This document shows positions 16,432 through 28,093 of a DNA stretch of 64,000 nucleotides, piece by piece. Location of the stretch: the NCBI RefSeq assembly GCF_045689735.1, contig NZ_CP142685.1, forward strand, positions 1,736,001-1,800,000. Direction: 5' to 3'. The stretch's first letter is position 1. Every line of letters begins with the position of its first letter. The position numbers and the translations under genes were made by a program. The stretch is from Halothiobacillus sp045689735 (GTDB taxonomy: Bacteria; Pseudomonadota; Gammaproteobacteria; Halothiobacillales; Halothiobacillaceae). The notes beneath the pieces are model-generated. The model had not been told where the DNA came from. It saw nothing but the letters and a program-made list of their open reading frames with translations, and ran no database searches.

Positions 16432-18451
16432 GTGGGGTGCCAAACAAATAACCTTGCACCCAATCCACGCCGATTTCACGCACCAGCTCCAGCAATTCCG
16501 GACGATCGACCTGCTCGGCAATCGTCCGGTAACCGAGCGTCTGCGCCAGCGCATTCAACGCCTGCAAGACGGTATATGCCCGGGGCGAAGTCAATGCCTG
16601 ACGCAACAAAACCCCATCGAGCTGCACGAAACTGACCGGCCAATCGATCCAGTACGACAACGCCGCCTGACCGGTACTGTTCTGGTTGATCAGCAAAGTG
16701 GCACCCGCCTGGAACCAGGGGTCCAGCACCGGGCGCAGCGCGGACAGCTCCGGGAGTTCCGCGCGCTCGCCCATCTTGATGACCAGATTCGAGAGCACGA
16801 CCCCATCGGCGAGCAACTGCGTCAATAATGCCGCCATGACCGAGGGACGGCGGAGCATGTCGGCAGACAGATGCACCACGCAGTGCAATGATTGGCCGGG
16901 AGAAGACGGGCAATCACGCAATGCCAGCGGGATGACGGCTGCATCCACCCGATGCGCACGGTGAACCCGCTGCAGCGCTGGCATGAACTGATCCGCCATC
17001 ATCACCGAGCCATCGGGCGCGATAATCTGGGCAAACACTTCATAAGCACACAGCGCACCGGATTCCCGATCATGAATGGGCTGGAACAACGGACGCACGC
17101 CACCCGCCTGAATGGCCGCCTGCACGCGCGTAGCCAGTGTTACCACCCCTGGTTGAGTCGAGGAATAAACCCACACCCGATCACGCCCGGCACGCTTTGC
17201 CTCATACAAAGCCGCATCGGCCTGCTGCACCATCGTGAGTACAGCCGGTGATGCCGAAGTGCTGCTGGCTGTCGCGACCCCTACACTCACCGTCAACGAA
17301 ACTGCATCTCCCGGCACCAGCGAAGGCAGCGCGCGCACCGACGATAACATGCGCTCGGCGACCGCCTTGGCCTCGACCTCATCCGCATCTGGTAGCACGA
17401 TCAAAAACTCTTCGCCGCCCCATCGCCCAATTTCATCTTCAGGTCTCAGGTTCTGCGCCAGGGTTCGGCTCACCCATCGAATCGCCTCATCTCCGACACT
17501 ATGCCCATAGTGGTCATTGACCAGTTTGAAATGATCAATATCGACCAACAGCACACTATAGACACCGCCTTGACGCACCGTCCGAGCCTGGATGCGAGCC
17601 AGGGCATCCGTGAGTGCCGCGCGATTCAAGAGTTGGGTCAAGGCGTCATGCGTCGCCTGAAAACTCAGCCGCGCCTGCAGCGCACGCTGTTCACGCACAT
17701 CCCGCAGTACCAGCACCAACCCGGCATCCTCGCCCGGCAAGGGCTGCAAAACCCCGTCCACCTCAATGCGCCGGCCATCGTGAACCAACAGACAACCCCG
17801 TGATCCCAATGACTGAGTTTGCCCGGTACGGCGCGCATCCGCCCAGAGTCGAGAAAAATCGAGGCCATCAAATACCAAGCGGGAAAGCGCCGGCTGCCCC
17901 AGCAAGTTCTGGCTGGCCACACCAAGCAAAGTCGTCGCCGCCGGGTTGATATATTCCAAGTGCCCAACAGGATCGATAATCAATACGCCATCGGTCAAGG
18001 CACCCAGCGTGACAGAAGCCAGCGCCTGTTCACGAGCCAGCGCAGTTTCGAGTGCGATGCGTTCTGAAATATCCCGGATCGTCCCAATACTCCCTCTCAG
18101 CTCGCCAGAGGCATCCCGCAACACCCGCAGATCCACCTCGATCCAAACGAAGCTGCCATCTTTACGCAGGAGCCGCTTGATATGACGCGAAGCCATCTGC
18201 TGACCGCTTTCTAGCCGCTCTTTGACCGCCATGTTCTCCGGGCGATCATCAGGGAAAACGAATTCGAGAATGTCACGCCCCAACGATTCAGCAACCGTAA
18301 ACCCGGTCAGCCGTTCCCAGGCAGGGCTGAGATAGCTCCAGTAGGTTTTACCTTGTGTGCGAAAGACCACATCCCGGAGATATTCGATCCAGGTGGCGGG
18401 ATGCCCATCCGGCAAATCCGGTAAATCTGGCAGCGGCGAGGTAGTTGTCAT
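16421..18451 (-). CDS. PAS-PAS-GGDEF-EAL protein: probable diguanylate cyclase with degenerate EAL
   Basis: A 676-residue cytoplasmic signalling protein. A PAS domain (about 15-130, with PAC-like GSFVWIEVDLRVLRDASGEL), a second PAS (about 145-250) and a GGDEF domain (about 265-435) precede a C-terminal EAL-like domain (about 440-676). The cyclase signature reads GRWGGEEFLIVL, an active GGEEF form. The EAL domain is eroded: YEVF replaces the EAL motif, NQNSTG stands where DDFGTG should be, and AEQVD replaces AEGVE. It probably makes c-di-GMP and may use the EAL-like part as a sensor or partner domain. No transmembrane segment. Last gene of an operon with ilvE. Confidence 0.85.
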   Translation of the reverse strand: MTTTSPLPDLPDLPDGHPATWIEYLRDVVFRTQGKTYWSYLSPAWERLTGFTVAESLGRDILEFVFPDDRPENMAVKERLESGQQMASRHIKRLLRKDGSFVWIEVDLRVLRDASGELRGSIGTIRDISERIALETALAREQALASVTLGALTDGVLIIDPVGHLEYINPAATTLLGVASQNLLGQPALSRLVFDGLDFSRLWADARRTGQTQSLGSRGCLLVHDGRRIEVDGVLQPLPGEDAGLVLVLRDVREQRALQARLSFQATHDALTQLLNRAALTDALARIQARTVRQGGVYSVLLVDIDHFKLVNDHYGHSVGDEAIRWVSRTLAQNLRPEDEIGRWGGEEFLIVLPDADEVEAKAVAERMLSSVRALPSLVPGDAVSLTVSVGVATASSTSASPAVLTMVQQADAALYEAKRAGRDRVWVYSSTQPGVVTLATRVQAAIQAGGVRPLFQPIHDRESGALCAYEVFAQIIAPDGSVMMADQFMPALQRVHRAHRVDAAVIPLALRDCPSSPGQSLHCVVHLSADMLRRPSVMAALLTQLLADGVVLSNLVIKMGERAELPELSALRPVLDPWFQAGATLLINQNSTGQAALSYWIDWPVSFVQLDGVLLRQALTSPRAYTVLQALNALAQTLGYRTIAEQVDRPELLELVREIGVDWVQGYLFGTPRPA

Positions 18452-18477
18452 GCGTTCCGTGCATCCCGTAGTGGTTG

Positions 18478-18618
18478 TTAGTCATCCCGCGCCGGCTGGG
18501 TTCCAGCACGCAACACGCGACGAACGAAGAAAAACAACGCGATATGCAAAGCGACGGCGATCAAAACAACACAGACAACCAATGCGATCATCGCCGGATT
18601 GTTCTCGATCATCGCCAT
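18478..18618 (-). CDS. Small single-span membrane protein (46 aa)
   Basis: A short reading frame from ATG 18618 to TAA 18478 encodes MAMIENNPAMIALVVCVVLI and continues with ALHIALFFF, then a basic tail. It has one hydrophobic span (about residues 9-31) with positive charges after it (VRRVLR). It fills the gap between the zinc-finger gene and the GGDEF gene, with 18 and 26 bases on either side, all on one strand. A GGTGG ribosome site lies about 12 bases before the ATG and 9 before an in-frame GTG at 18621. No family is recognised. Its fit to the gap and its clear membrane span suggest it is real, possibly a partner of the c-di-GMP enzyme downstream. Confidence 0.5.
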   Translation of the reverse strand: MAMIENNPAMIALVVCVVLIAVALHIALFFFVRRVLRAGTQPARDD

Positions 18619-18636
18619 CACGCGTCGAAACCACCT

Positions 18637-18849
18637 TTATTCCGTTAATCGATACACCGCGCTGCAATAAATGCAACGCGCCGAATCGCCGGGATTTTCC
18701 AGGTGAATGTATACCCGGGGGTGCGCATTCCACAGCATCTCATCTCCCCGAGGGCAATAAACCGGCAAATCGCTGGAGCGCACTAAAACCTCGGTTGCGG
18801 AATTCGCCGTTTTAAAAGCAGCGGGTTGGGCGGCAGTATTCGGGTTCAT
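18637..18849 (-). CDS. Zinc-finger domain protein (zf-CHCC type)
   Basis: A 70-residue protein with CPRGDEMLWNAHPRVYIHLE followed by CIYCSAVYRL. The pattern C-x-n-H-x-n-C-x2-C is the CHCC zinc finger seen in small bacterial proteins often encoded beside ilvE, and related to the mitochondrial complex I subunit NDUFS6. Its start overlaps the stop of ilvE by four bases, a common pairing in beta- and gammaproteobacteria. Cytoplasmic. The function of the bacterial family is not known. Confidence 0.8.
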   Translation of the reverse strand: MNPNTAAQPAAFKTANSATEVLVRSSDLPVYCPRGDEMLWNAHPRVYIHLENPGDSARCIYCSAVYRLTE

Positions 18850-19781
18850 GATGGCAGCTTTACTACATCCAACCAGTCGGCAAATTCCTCAGAACTCCGA
18901 CCGTAAACCAAATCAAAATAGGCCGATTGCAACCGCTCGGTAATGGGTCCGCGACTTCCCGCACCGATCGGCCGGTTATCCACCTCACGGATCGGGGTCA
19001 CTTCAGCCGCCGTCCCTGTGAAAAACGCCTCATCCGCCAGATACACCTCATCTCGCGTGATGCGTTTCTCAACCACTTCATAACCAAAGTTTCGCGCCAG
19101 GGTCATGACTGTGCGCCGGGTGATCCCGTCCAACGCGGCGGTCAAATCCGGCGTGAACAATACGCCATCACGGATGATGAAAATATTCTCGCCGGATCCC
19201 TCAGCGACAAAGCCCTGAGTATCCAACAACATCGCCTCATCGTAGCCATCATGCGTTGCCTCACGCAGCGCCATCATGGAGTTCATGTACGAACCCGTCG
19301 ACTTAGCCTTACACATGGTCACATTGACATGATGCCGGGAATAGCTCGAGGTCTTGATCCGAATCCCACGCTGCATGTTGTCCGCCCCCAAATAGGCGCC
19401 CCACTCCCACGCCGCGACCGCAACATGCACCTTGAGGTTGTCCGCACGCAACCCCATCCCCTCCGAGCCGTAGAAAACAATCGGCCGCATATAAGCGCTT
19501 TTCAGTCGATTGGCGTGGATCACGGCTCGATGCGCCTCGTTGATCTCAGATTCGGTGAACGGCATCGGCATGCCTAAAATGCGCGCAGAATTAAACAGAC
19601 GCCGGGTATGATCCGCCAGACGAAAAATCGAAGTACCTTGGTTGGTCTCGTAAGCACGCACGCCTTCAAAACAGCCCATCCCGTAATGCAAACTGTGCGT
19701 TAACACATGCACCTGGACGGATCGCCAATCATGCAACGCGCCGTCAAACCAAATAAAACCATCGCGATCATCCATCGACAT
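18846..19781 (-). CDS. ilvE: Branched-chain amino acid aminotransferase
   Basis: A 311-residue PLP-dependent class IV aminotransferase. It makes the last step of leucine, isoleucine and valine synthesis, using glutamate as amino donor. HYGMGCFEGVRAYET, the lysine region MCKAKSTGSYMNSMMALREA (PLP lysine in the SYxN-S neighbourhood), EGSGENIFI and FFTGTAAEVTPI are the family motifs. The first ATG follows a short leader, and a TATGAT -10-like element lies about 50 bases upstream. First gene of an operon with the CHCC zinc-finger protein, the 46-aa membrane protein and the PAS/GGDEF protein. Confidence 0.93.
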   Translation of the reverse strand: MSMDDRDGFIWFDGALHDWRSVQVHVLTHSLHYGMGCFEGVRAYETNQGTSIFRLADHTRRLFNSARILGMPMPFTESEINEAHRAVIHANRLKSAYMRPIVFYGSEGMGLRADNLKVHVAVAAWEWGAYLGADNMQRGIRIKTSSYSRHHVNVTMCKAKSTGSYMNSMMALREATHDGYDEAMLLDTQGFVAEGSGENIFIIRDGVLFTPDLTAALDGITRRTVMTLARNFGYEVVEKRITRDEVYLADEAFFTGTAAEVTPIREVDNRPIGAGSRGPITERLQSAYFDLVYGRSSEEFADWLDVVKLPS

Positions 19782-19868
19782 GAGTCAACCCCAATCAGAC
19801 AAATAAAAAATAGTGAAGAAGGGTGGATCATACAACGAAAACCCTATCGATCAGCAAACGCCCCAGTG

Positions 19869-20102
19869 CTACCCACCACCAATCGCCTGAACAATTTCAA
19901 CACGGTCACCGGGCGACAGCATCACCGATGGCCACTCGGCTCGAGGCACGATTTCGCCATTCAGCTCAACAGCCAAACGGCGCGATAAAAGCCCTTTGTG
20001 CTCAAGGAGCGCAGAAATTGAGCCTTCACCAAATCGCGGCGATAACTCACCATTTACTGAAATCATGACCGAATTCACTGCCGTATTTTGATGCACAGTC
20101 AT
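19869..20102 (-). CDS. thiS: Sulfur carrier protein ThiS
   Basis: A 77-residue ubiquitin-like protein ending in VEIVQAIGGG. The C-terminal diglycine becomes a thiocarboxylate that supplies sulfur for the thiazole of thiamine. ELNGEIVPRAEWPSVML matches the conserved centre. A ribosome site (GAGG) lies about 7 bases before the ATG at 20102; a second ATG at 20066 would give a 65-residue form closer to the usual length. No thiG, thiF or thiO is adjacent; thiC is 41 kb away. It is preceded by the rRNA terminator and followed by ilvE. Confidence 0.88.
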   Translation of the reverse strand: MTVHQNTAVNSVMISVNGELSPRFGEGSISALLEHKGLLSRRLAVELNGEIVPRAEWPSVMLSPGDRVEIVQAIGGG

Positions 20103-20163
20103 CACAACACCTCAAGAGCAATGCCAAAAAATGCCCCATAATCCAAAGAATCACCAGCAAAAC

Positions 20164-20189
20164 AAAACCCCCGTTGAGGCGGGGGTTTT
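20164..20189 (-). terminator. Intrinsic terminator of the rRNA operon
   Basis: A perfect 10-bp inverted repeat (AAAACCCCCG and CGGGGGTTTT) with a 6-base loop lies just downstream of 5S rRNA. On the minus strand the second arm carries TTTT and runs on into TTGTTTTG, giving the uridine-rich tail of a rho-independent terminator. Confidence 0.85.
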
Positions 20190-20199
20190 GAGGGATGGG

Positions 20200-20318
20200 A
20201 GCCTGGCGTTGACCTACTTTCACATGGGGAGACCCCACACTATCATCGGCGATGCAGCGTTTCACTTCTGTGTTCGGGATGGGAACAGGTGGTTCCACTG
20301 CTCTATGGACACCAGGCG
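20200..20318 (-). rRNA. rrf: 5S ribosomal RNA
   Basis: Minus-strand sequence starts GCCTGGTGTCCATAGAGCAG and contains ACACAGAAGTGAAACGC and GATGATAGTGTGGGG. It ends with CCAGGC, which pairs with the 5' end. These are the conserved helices of bacterial 5S rRNA, about 118 nt. Ends are placed by the closing helix and are approximate. Last gene of the rRNA operon. Confidence 0.93.
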
Positions 20319-20381
20319 AATGGGTTAGGTAGCGGTTGCTACCGAGAGTGAATGCAGGACAAGTACAGATCTTGTGTTGCC

Positions 20382-20398
20382 AAGCTGTTTTGGCGTTA

Positions 20399-20408
<10 letters not shown>
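20382..20408 (-). repeat. 23S processing stem, 3' arm
   Basis: This segment is the reverse complement of 23271-23296 apart from one bulged base. The core GTTATATGGTCAAG is a perfect 14-base match, and AAGCTGTTTTGG extends it. The two arms enclose the 23S gene and would form the long duplex cut by RNase III during rRNA maturation. Confidence 0.8.
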
Positions 20409-23270
<2,862 letters not shown>

Positions 23271-23280
<10 letters not shown>

Positions 23281-23296
23281 TAACCCAAAACAGCTT
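23271..23296 (-). repeat. 23S processing stem, 5' arm
   Basis: This is the partner of 20382-20408. CTTGACCATATAAC followed by CCAAAACAGCTT is complementary to the other end of the 23S gene, giving a duplex of about 26 bp with one bulge. Confidence 0.8.
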
Positions 23297-23381
23297 CGCT
23301 GCTTGAGCTATCGGTGCTGACACAAGATGCAATGTACTTGTTGAATTGTTCGATTACTCGTTCAATTCGTTTACATTCACT

Positions 23382-23397
23382 CTATTGTTAAAGATCG
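23382..23397 (-). promoter_or_regulatory. boxA-like antitermination element in the 16S-23S spacer
   Basis: On the minus strand the spacer reads GATCTTTAACAATAG, close to the boxA consensus (TGCTCTTTAACA) bound by NusB-NusE in rRNA antitermination. It lies between tRNA-Ala and 23S, the usual position of the spacer boxA. Confidence 0.6.
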
Positions 23398-23460
23398 ATG
23401 GTTCTGACCTTGTCAGAGATCAAGGCACGCTTGTCACATGCGCTGATCTTTGGCTTGGTT

Positions 23461-23536
23461 TGGTGGAGCCAAGGAGGATCGAACTCCTGACCTCCTGCGT
23501 GCAAAGCAGGCGCTCTCCCAGCTGAGCTATGGCCCC
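23461..23536 (-). tRNA. tRNA-Ala (anticodon TGC)
   Basis: The 76-nt cloverleaf starts GGGGCCATAGCTCAGCTGGG. The anticodon loop is TTTGCAC, the T arm AGGAGTTCGATCCTCCT, the acceptor GGGGCCA pairs with TGGCTCC, and CCA is encoded. It is one of the two standard spacer tRNAs of bacterial rRNA operons. Confidence 0.97.
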
Positions 23537-23542
23537 AGTGTT

Positions 23543-23619
<77 letters not shown>

Positions 23620-23648
23620 TAAAGCTGTTCCCATCTTTCGTTCTGTTC

Positions 23649-23663
23649 GCAAAATGATTTGTG
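23649..23663 (-). repeat. 16S processing stem, 3' arm
   Basis: GCAAAATGATTTGTG here is the exact reverse complement of 25322-25336 in the 16S leader. The pair flanks the 16S gene and would form the pre-16S RNase III duplex; similarity continues imperfectly for about 20 bases towards the gene. Confidence 0.75.
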
Positions 23664-23694
23664 CTGGATGCTTGCGGATCGGGTGATCATCTCT

Positions 23695-25231
<1,537 letters not shown>

Positions 25232-25321
25232 TAAAGCTTTGAGGTTGACCCTGTCATTACATTAATTTTGTCTTGACAGGTCACCTATGTTTTCTGGATC
25301 CCCAGATCACACAAGCACCCA

Positions 25322-25336
25322 CACAAATCATTTTGC
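25322..25336 (-). repeat. 16S processing stem, 5' arm
   Basis: CACAAATCATTTTGC is the perfect 15-base complement of 23649-23663 beyond the 3' end of 16S, giving the leader arm of the pre-16S processing duplex. Confidence 0.75.
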
Positions 25337-25337
25337 T

Positions 25338-25352
25338 TATTAAAGATTGCCA
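25338..25352 (-). promoter_or_regulatory. boxA-like antitermination element in the rRNA leader
   Basis: The minus strand reads GCAATCTTTAATAAG, similar to boxA, and is followed after a few bases by TTTGTGTGGGTGCT, which resembles the boxC of enterobacterial rRNA leaders. Placement between promoter P2 and 16S fits NusB/NusE-dependent antitermination. Confidence 0.55.
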
Positions 25353-25410
25353 GTAAGCCCTTCCGACCTACTCAACCGATGCCGCCTTACGCCGCATCGC
25401 GTTTCAAGGA

Positions 25411-25445
25411 GGTGCGCATTCTACTGCGCTTTTTCTGCCTGTCAA
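25411..25445 (-). promoter_or_regulatory. rRNA promoter P2
   Basis: On the minus strand a consensus -35 TTGACA (25440-25445), a 16-base spacer and a -10 TAGAAT (25418-25423) precede a GC-rich start region GCGCACC. The sequence from the -10 through CACCTCCTT is almost identical to that of the tRNA-Lys promoter at 25658-25685. The GC-rich discriminator suggests stringent (ppGpp/DksA) control. Confidence 0.75.
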
Positions 25446-25512
25446 CTCTTTTTTCTCAGAGCCAACTCACCCCCCCTCGCCGCTCAGACCAATCAGCCCA
25501 CGCCGCAAAAAG

Positions 25513-25547
25513 GACGCGCATTATGACCGACTTGTTTTACCAGTCAA
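25513..25547 (-). promoter_or_regulatory. rRNA promoter P1
   Basis: On the minus strand TTGACT (25542-25547), a 16-base spacer and CATAAT (25520-25525) are followed by GCGCGTCC. This is a sigma-70 promoter with a GC-rich discriminator, about 280 bases upstream of 16S. The whole of 25233-25566 is leader and promoter sequence without coding potential. Confidence 0.7.
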
Positions 25548-25566
25548 GCCTTATCCACGCTAAATT

Positions 25567-25642
25567 TGGTGGGTCGTGCGGGATTCGAACCTGCGACCAA
25601 TTGATTAAAAGTCAACTGCTCTACCGACTGAGCTAACGACCC
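25567..25642 (-). tRNA. tRNA-Lys (anticodon TTT)
   Basis: The 76-nt cloverleaf starts GGGTCGTTAGCTCAGTCGG. The anticodon loop is CTTTTAA, the T arm GCAGGTTCGAATCCTGC, the acceptor GGGTCGT pairs with ACGACCC, and CCA is encoded. It lies between queC and the rRNA promoters on the same strand and has its own promoter. Confidence 0.97.
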
Positions 25643-25657
25643 GTTAAGGAGGTGCGT

Positions 25658-25685
25658 ATTCTACACAGCACGAGAAGACACGCAA
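25658..25685 (-). promoter_or_regulatory. tRNA-Lys promoter
   Basis: The minus strand shows TTGCGT (25680-25685), a 16-base spacer and TAGAAT (25658-25663). Transcription would start a few bases before the tRNA. The -10 and downstream block matches that of rRNA P2 (25405-25423) at nearly every base. Confidence 0.65.
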
Positions 25686-25688
25686 GTC

Positions 25689-26399
25689 TCACTCGTTATT
25701 TTTTTGATATCGCGTTTGATCTGGCAAGCCAGCCAACTGAAATCCTTGGCGTCTGAAGTGGCAGGCATCGCAGGCGCCGCAAGCACGACCCTGTTCATCC
25801 GGGTTGTAGCAAGAAATCGTGTCGCGGTAGTCCAAGCCCAAGGCGACTCCTTGGCGGATGATTTCCGCCTTGGTCATATTTTGCAGAGGCGCCACGATTT
25901 TGAAGGGGTTCCGTCTCAGGCCCGCAGCCGTTGCCAAATTGGCGGTTCGCTCAAAGGATTCGATGAACGCCGGGCGGCAGTCTGGATAACCGGAATAATC
26001 CACTGCGTTGACCCCAATGTGCACTTCAGTCGCCCCAAGCACCTCTGCCCAGCCGACGGCCAGCGAAAGGAAGGTGAGGTTTCTGGCCGGCACATAGGTC
26101 GCGGGAATGTCGCCTTCGGCGCGTGGCGTGTAATCTGGCACGGCTAGGGCAGCATCTGTCAACGCAGATCCTCCCATGCCATTTAGTTGCAACCCAATAA
26201 TGTGATGCCGCACAACGCCGAGCTGCCGCGCCACGCGTGCCGCTGCCTCCAGCTCGACCCGATGCCGTTGCCCGTAATCGAAGCTGAGGGCATAGACCGA
26301 TCGCCCCTGCCGGACGGCCAGCGCGGCAACGGTCGCCGAGTCCAGCCCGCCGGACAACAGCACGACCGCCCGCGGTGTCCGATCATCGCCCTTGTTCAT
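25689..26399 (-). CDS. queC: 7-cyano-7-deazaguanine synthase
   Basis: A 236-residue ATP-dependent enzyme that converts 7-carboxy-7-deazaguanine to preQ0, a precursor of queuosine in tRNA. The PP-loop LLSGGLDSATVAAL, the FDYGQRH motif and the zinc site CYNPDEQGRACGACDACHFR (four cysteines) are all present. It overlaps the end of queE by 17 bases, so the two are expressed together. queE and queC follow cpoB at the end of the tol operon, a layout found in many proteobacteria. Confidence 0.93.
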   Translation of the reverse strand: MNKGDDRTPRAVVLLSGGLDSATVAALAVRQGRSVYALSFDYGQRHRVELEAAARVARQLGVVRHHIIGLQLNGMGGSALTDAALAVPDYTPRAEGDIPATYVPARNLTFLSLAVGWAEVLGATEVHIGVNAVDYSGYPDCRPAFIESFERTANLATAAGLRRNPFKIVAPLQNMTKAEIIRQGVALGLDYRDTISCYNPDEQGRACGACDACHFRRQGFQLAGLPDQTRYQKNNE

Positions 26400-27063
26400 T
26401 GCCCCAGATCAACTTATGCAATTGCAGCTGAAACCGCAGCCGCAGGCCGGAATCCAATACCCACTGCGCTAATTCTTGTGGCGGCACAGCGCCGTGTACG
26501 GGCGAGCACCAGACCATGAACCGCCGATCCAACTGATGTGCGTCCACCTCTTCTACCGCCCAATCGAAGTCTCGGCGTGAACCAATCACAAATTTGATTT
26601 CGTCCGTTGGCTTCAGTATCGCCAGATTGGCGAAGCAGTTTTTGCTCGATTCGCCGGAATCTGGCGTCTTCAAATCCATGACGATTTTGACCCGCGGATC
26701 GACGGACTCGATGGACAAGGCACCACTCGTTTCCAGGCTCACCTGATACCCCGCGTCACACAGGGCGGTCAGCAGATCCGCACAGGCCGGTTGAGCCAGC
26801 GGTTCGCCGCCCGTCACGCAAATCATGTCCGTTTTCAATGCCGCTACAGCGGCCAGAATTTCGGGCACGGTCTGGCGCTGACCGCCGGTAAACGCATAAG
26901 CCGTGTCGCAATACACACAGCGCAAAGGGCAGCCGGTCAACCGAATAAATACCGTCGGCCAACCGATCCGATCAGACTCTCCTTGCAGCGAACGGAAAAT
27001 CTCCGTGATGCGCAGTGTGACCAAGCCAGCCGTCCGCGGCAGCACTTCCGCAACGGAGGTCAT
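26383..27063 (-). CDS. queE: 7-carboxy-7-deazaguanine synthase (radical SAM)
   Basis: A 226-residue radical SAM enzyme. The cluster motif GCPLRCVYCDTAYAFTGG has the CxxxCxxC cysteines and then the SAM-binding VTGGEPLAQ. It turns 6-carboxy-tetrahydropterin into 7-carboxy-7-deazaguanine, the step before QueC. EIFRSLQGES at the N-terminus is the family substrate-binding segment. The start overlaps the cpoB stop (ATGA). Confidence 0.93.
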   Translation of the reverse strand: MTSVAEVLPRTAGLVTLRITEIFRSLQGESDRIGWPTVFIRLTGCPLRCVYCDTAYAFTGGQRQTVPEILAAVAALKTDMICVTGGEPLAQPACADLLTALCDAGYQVSLETSGALSIESVDPRVKIVMDLKTPDSGESSKNCFANLAILKPTDEIKFVIGSRRDFDWAVEEVDAHQLDRRFMVWCSPVHGAVPPQELAQWVLDSGLRLRFQLQLHKLIWGNEQGR

Positions 27064-28055
27064 CGCTTCTCGGCGGCCATCCGCGCCAGACGCTGTTTCG
27101 CGAGGTTTGCAGCCTGGCTTTGCGGGTATTGATCGATGACTTTCTGGAAGATCGCGCGCGCTTGGGCGTTTTTGTTTTCGTCATACGCGATATAACCGGT
27201 CTTCAACAGGGCATCCGGCACACGATCACTTTTCGGAAATTCCGTCAATACTTGCTGGTAGGCCTTGTCCGCCTGCGCGCGTTTTTGCTGGACATAGTAG
27301 GTTTCCCCCTGCCAGAACAATGCGCTCGGCGTCCATTGCCCCTTGGGATCGGCATCAATAGCCGACTGGAACCCCGCAATCGCTTGATCGTATTTGCCAT
27401 CTTTCAGCAGATTGAAGGCAGCGTTATACAGATTCTGTTGCTGGCTGGCAGCCACTTGACCGCCGCCGGATGCCGCCGCCGAAGGTGCATTGGATATTGC
27501 ACCGGCGGGCGGGCTCGGCGCTGTCGGCACGGGCGGCGGTGCGGTAGTCGGCGACTGACCAGGCGATGGAGCAACCGGGGGCGGAGTCGCCGACGATGGC
27601 GCAGCAGCTGGGGCACCCGCCGCTGCAGGTGCCGCTCCACTCGATGAGGCGCCCTGGCTCAATTGATTGATGCGATCGTCAAAATTCGCAAACCCCGCTT
27701 GCTGCGACTTTTTCAGTTGCTTCAGCTCATTGCCCTGCTCTTCAACCTGCCCGCGCAGATCGCGTACCTGCTCCTGCAAACGAGAGACGCTATCCAGCAA
27801 ATTCTGCATCACCACGGATTGCCCCGACCCCGGCGATGGAGCGGCATCGGTTGCGCCGAGCGGCTGAGGCACGGCCGGTTGTAGTGGAGTCGTTTGAGCG
27901 CCGCCTTGGGTATTGGCTGGCGCGGCCTGCTGCGCTGGCGTGCTTCCTTCGTTCCATCCCAACCAGTTCGGCGGGTTAGCAAGCACGGCATTCACGGGCA
28001 GCGCAGCGGCGATTATCGCGCCGAGTCCGGAGATTACTGATTTTACATTTCGCAT
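27060..28055 (-). CDS. cpoB: Cell division coordinator CpoB (YbgF)
   Basis: A 331-residue periplasmic protein. After a signal peptide (residues 1 to about 26) comes a coiled-coil trimerisation part (LLDSVSRLQEQVRDLRGQVE), a long Pro/Ala-rich linker and three C-terminal TPR repeats (from LYNAAFNLLKDGKYDQAIAG). CpoB binds TolA and PBP1B to tie outer-membrane constriction to septal peptidoglycan synthesis. The ATG at 28055 begins a proper signal sequence; the frame extends upstream to 28082. It follows tolB directly with only 38 bases between, where pal normally stands. Confidence 0.88.
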   Translation of the reverse strand: MRNVKSVISGLGAIIAAALPVNAVLANPPNWLGWNEGSTPAQQAAPANTQGGAQTTPLQPAVPQPLGATDAAPSPGSGQSVVMQNLLDSVSRLQEQVRDLRGQVEEQGNELKQLKKSQQAGFANFDDRINQLSQGASSSGAAPAAAGAPAAAPSSATPPPVAPSPGQSPTTAPPPVPTAPSPPAGAISNAPSAAASGGGQVAASQQQNLYNAAFNLLKDGKYDQAIAGFQSAIDADPKGQWTPSALFWQGETYYVQQKRAQADKAYQQVLTEFPKSDRVPDALLKTGYIAYDENKNAQARAIFQKVIDQYPQSQAANLAKQRLARMAAEKR

Positions 28056-28093
28056 GACTTTGCCCCGTTCAACATCCGCCAACGCGCAGATGG

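Noticed and set aside
18482..18733. An 83-codon minus-strand frame overlapping the zinc-finger gene
   Set aside because: It overlaps a recognised gene in another frame and has no motif. The 46-residue frame at 18478-18618 fits the gap and has a membrane span.
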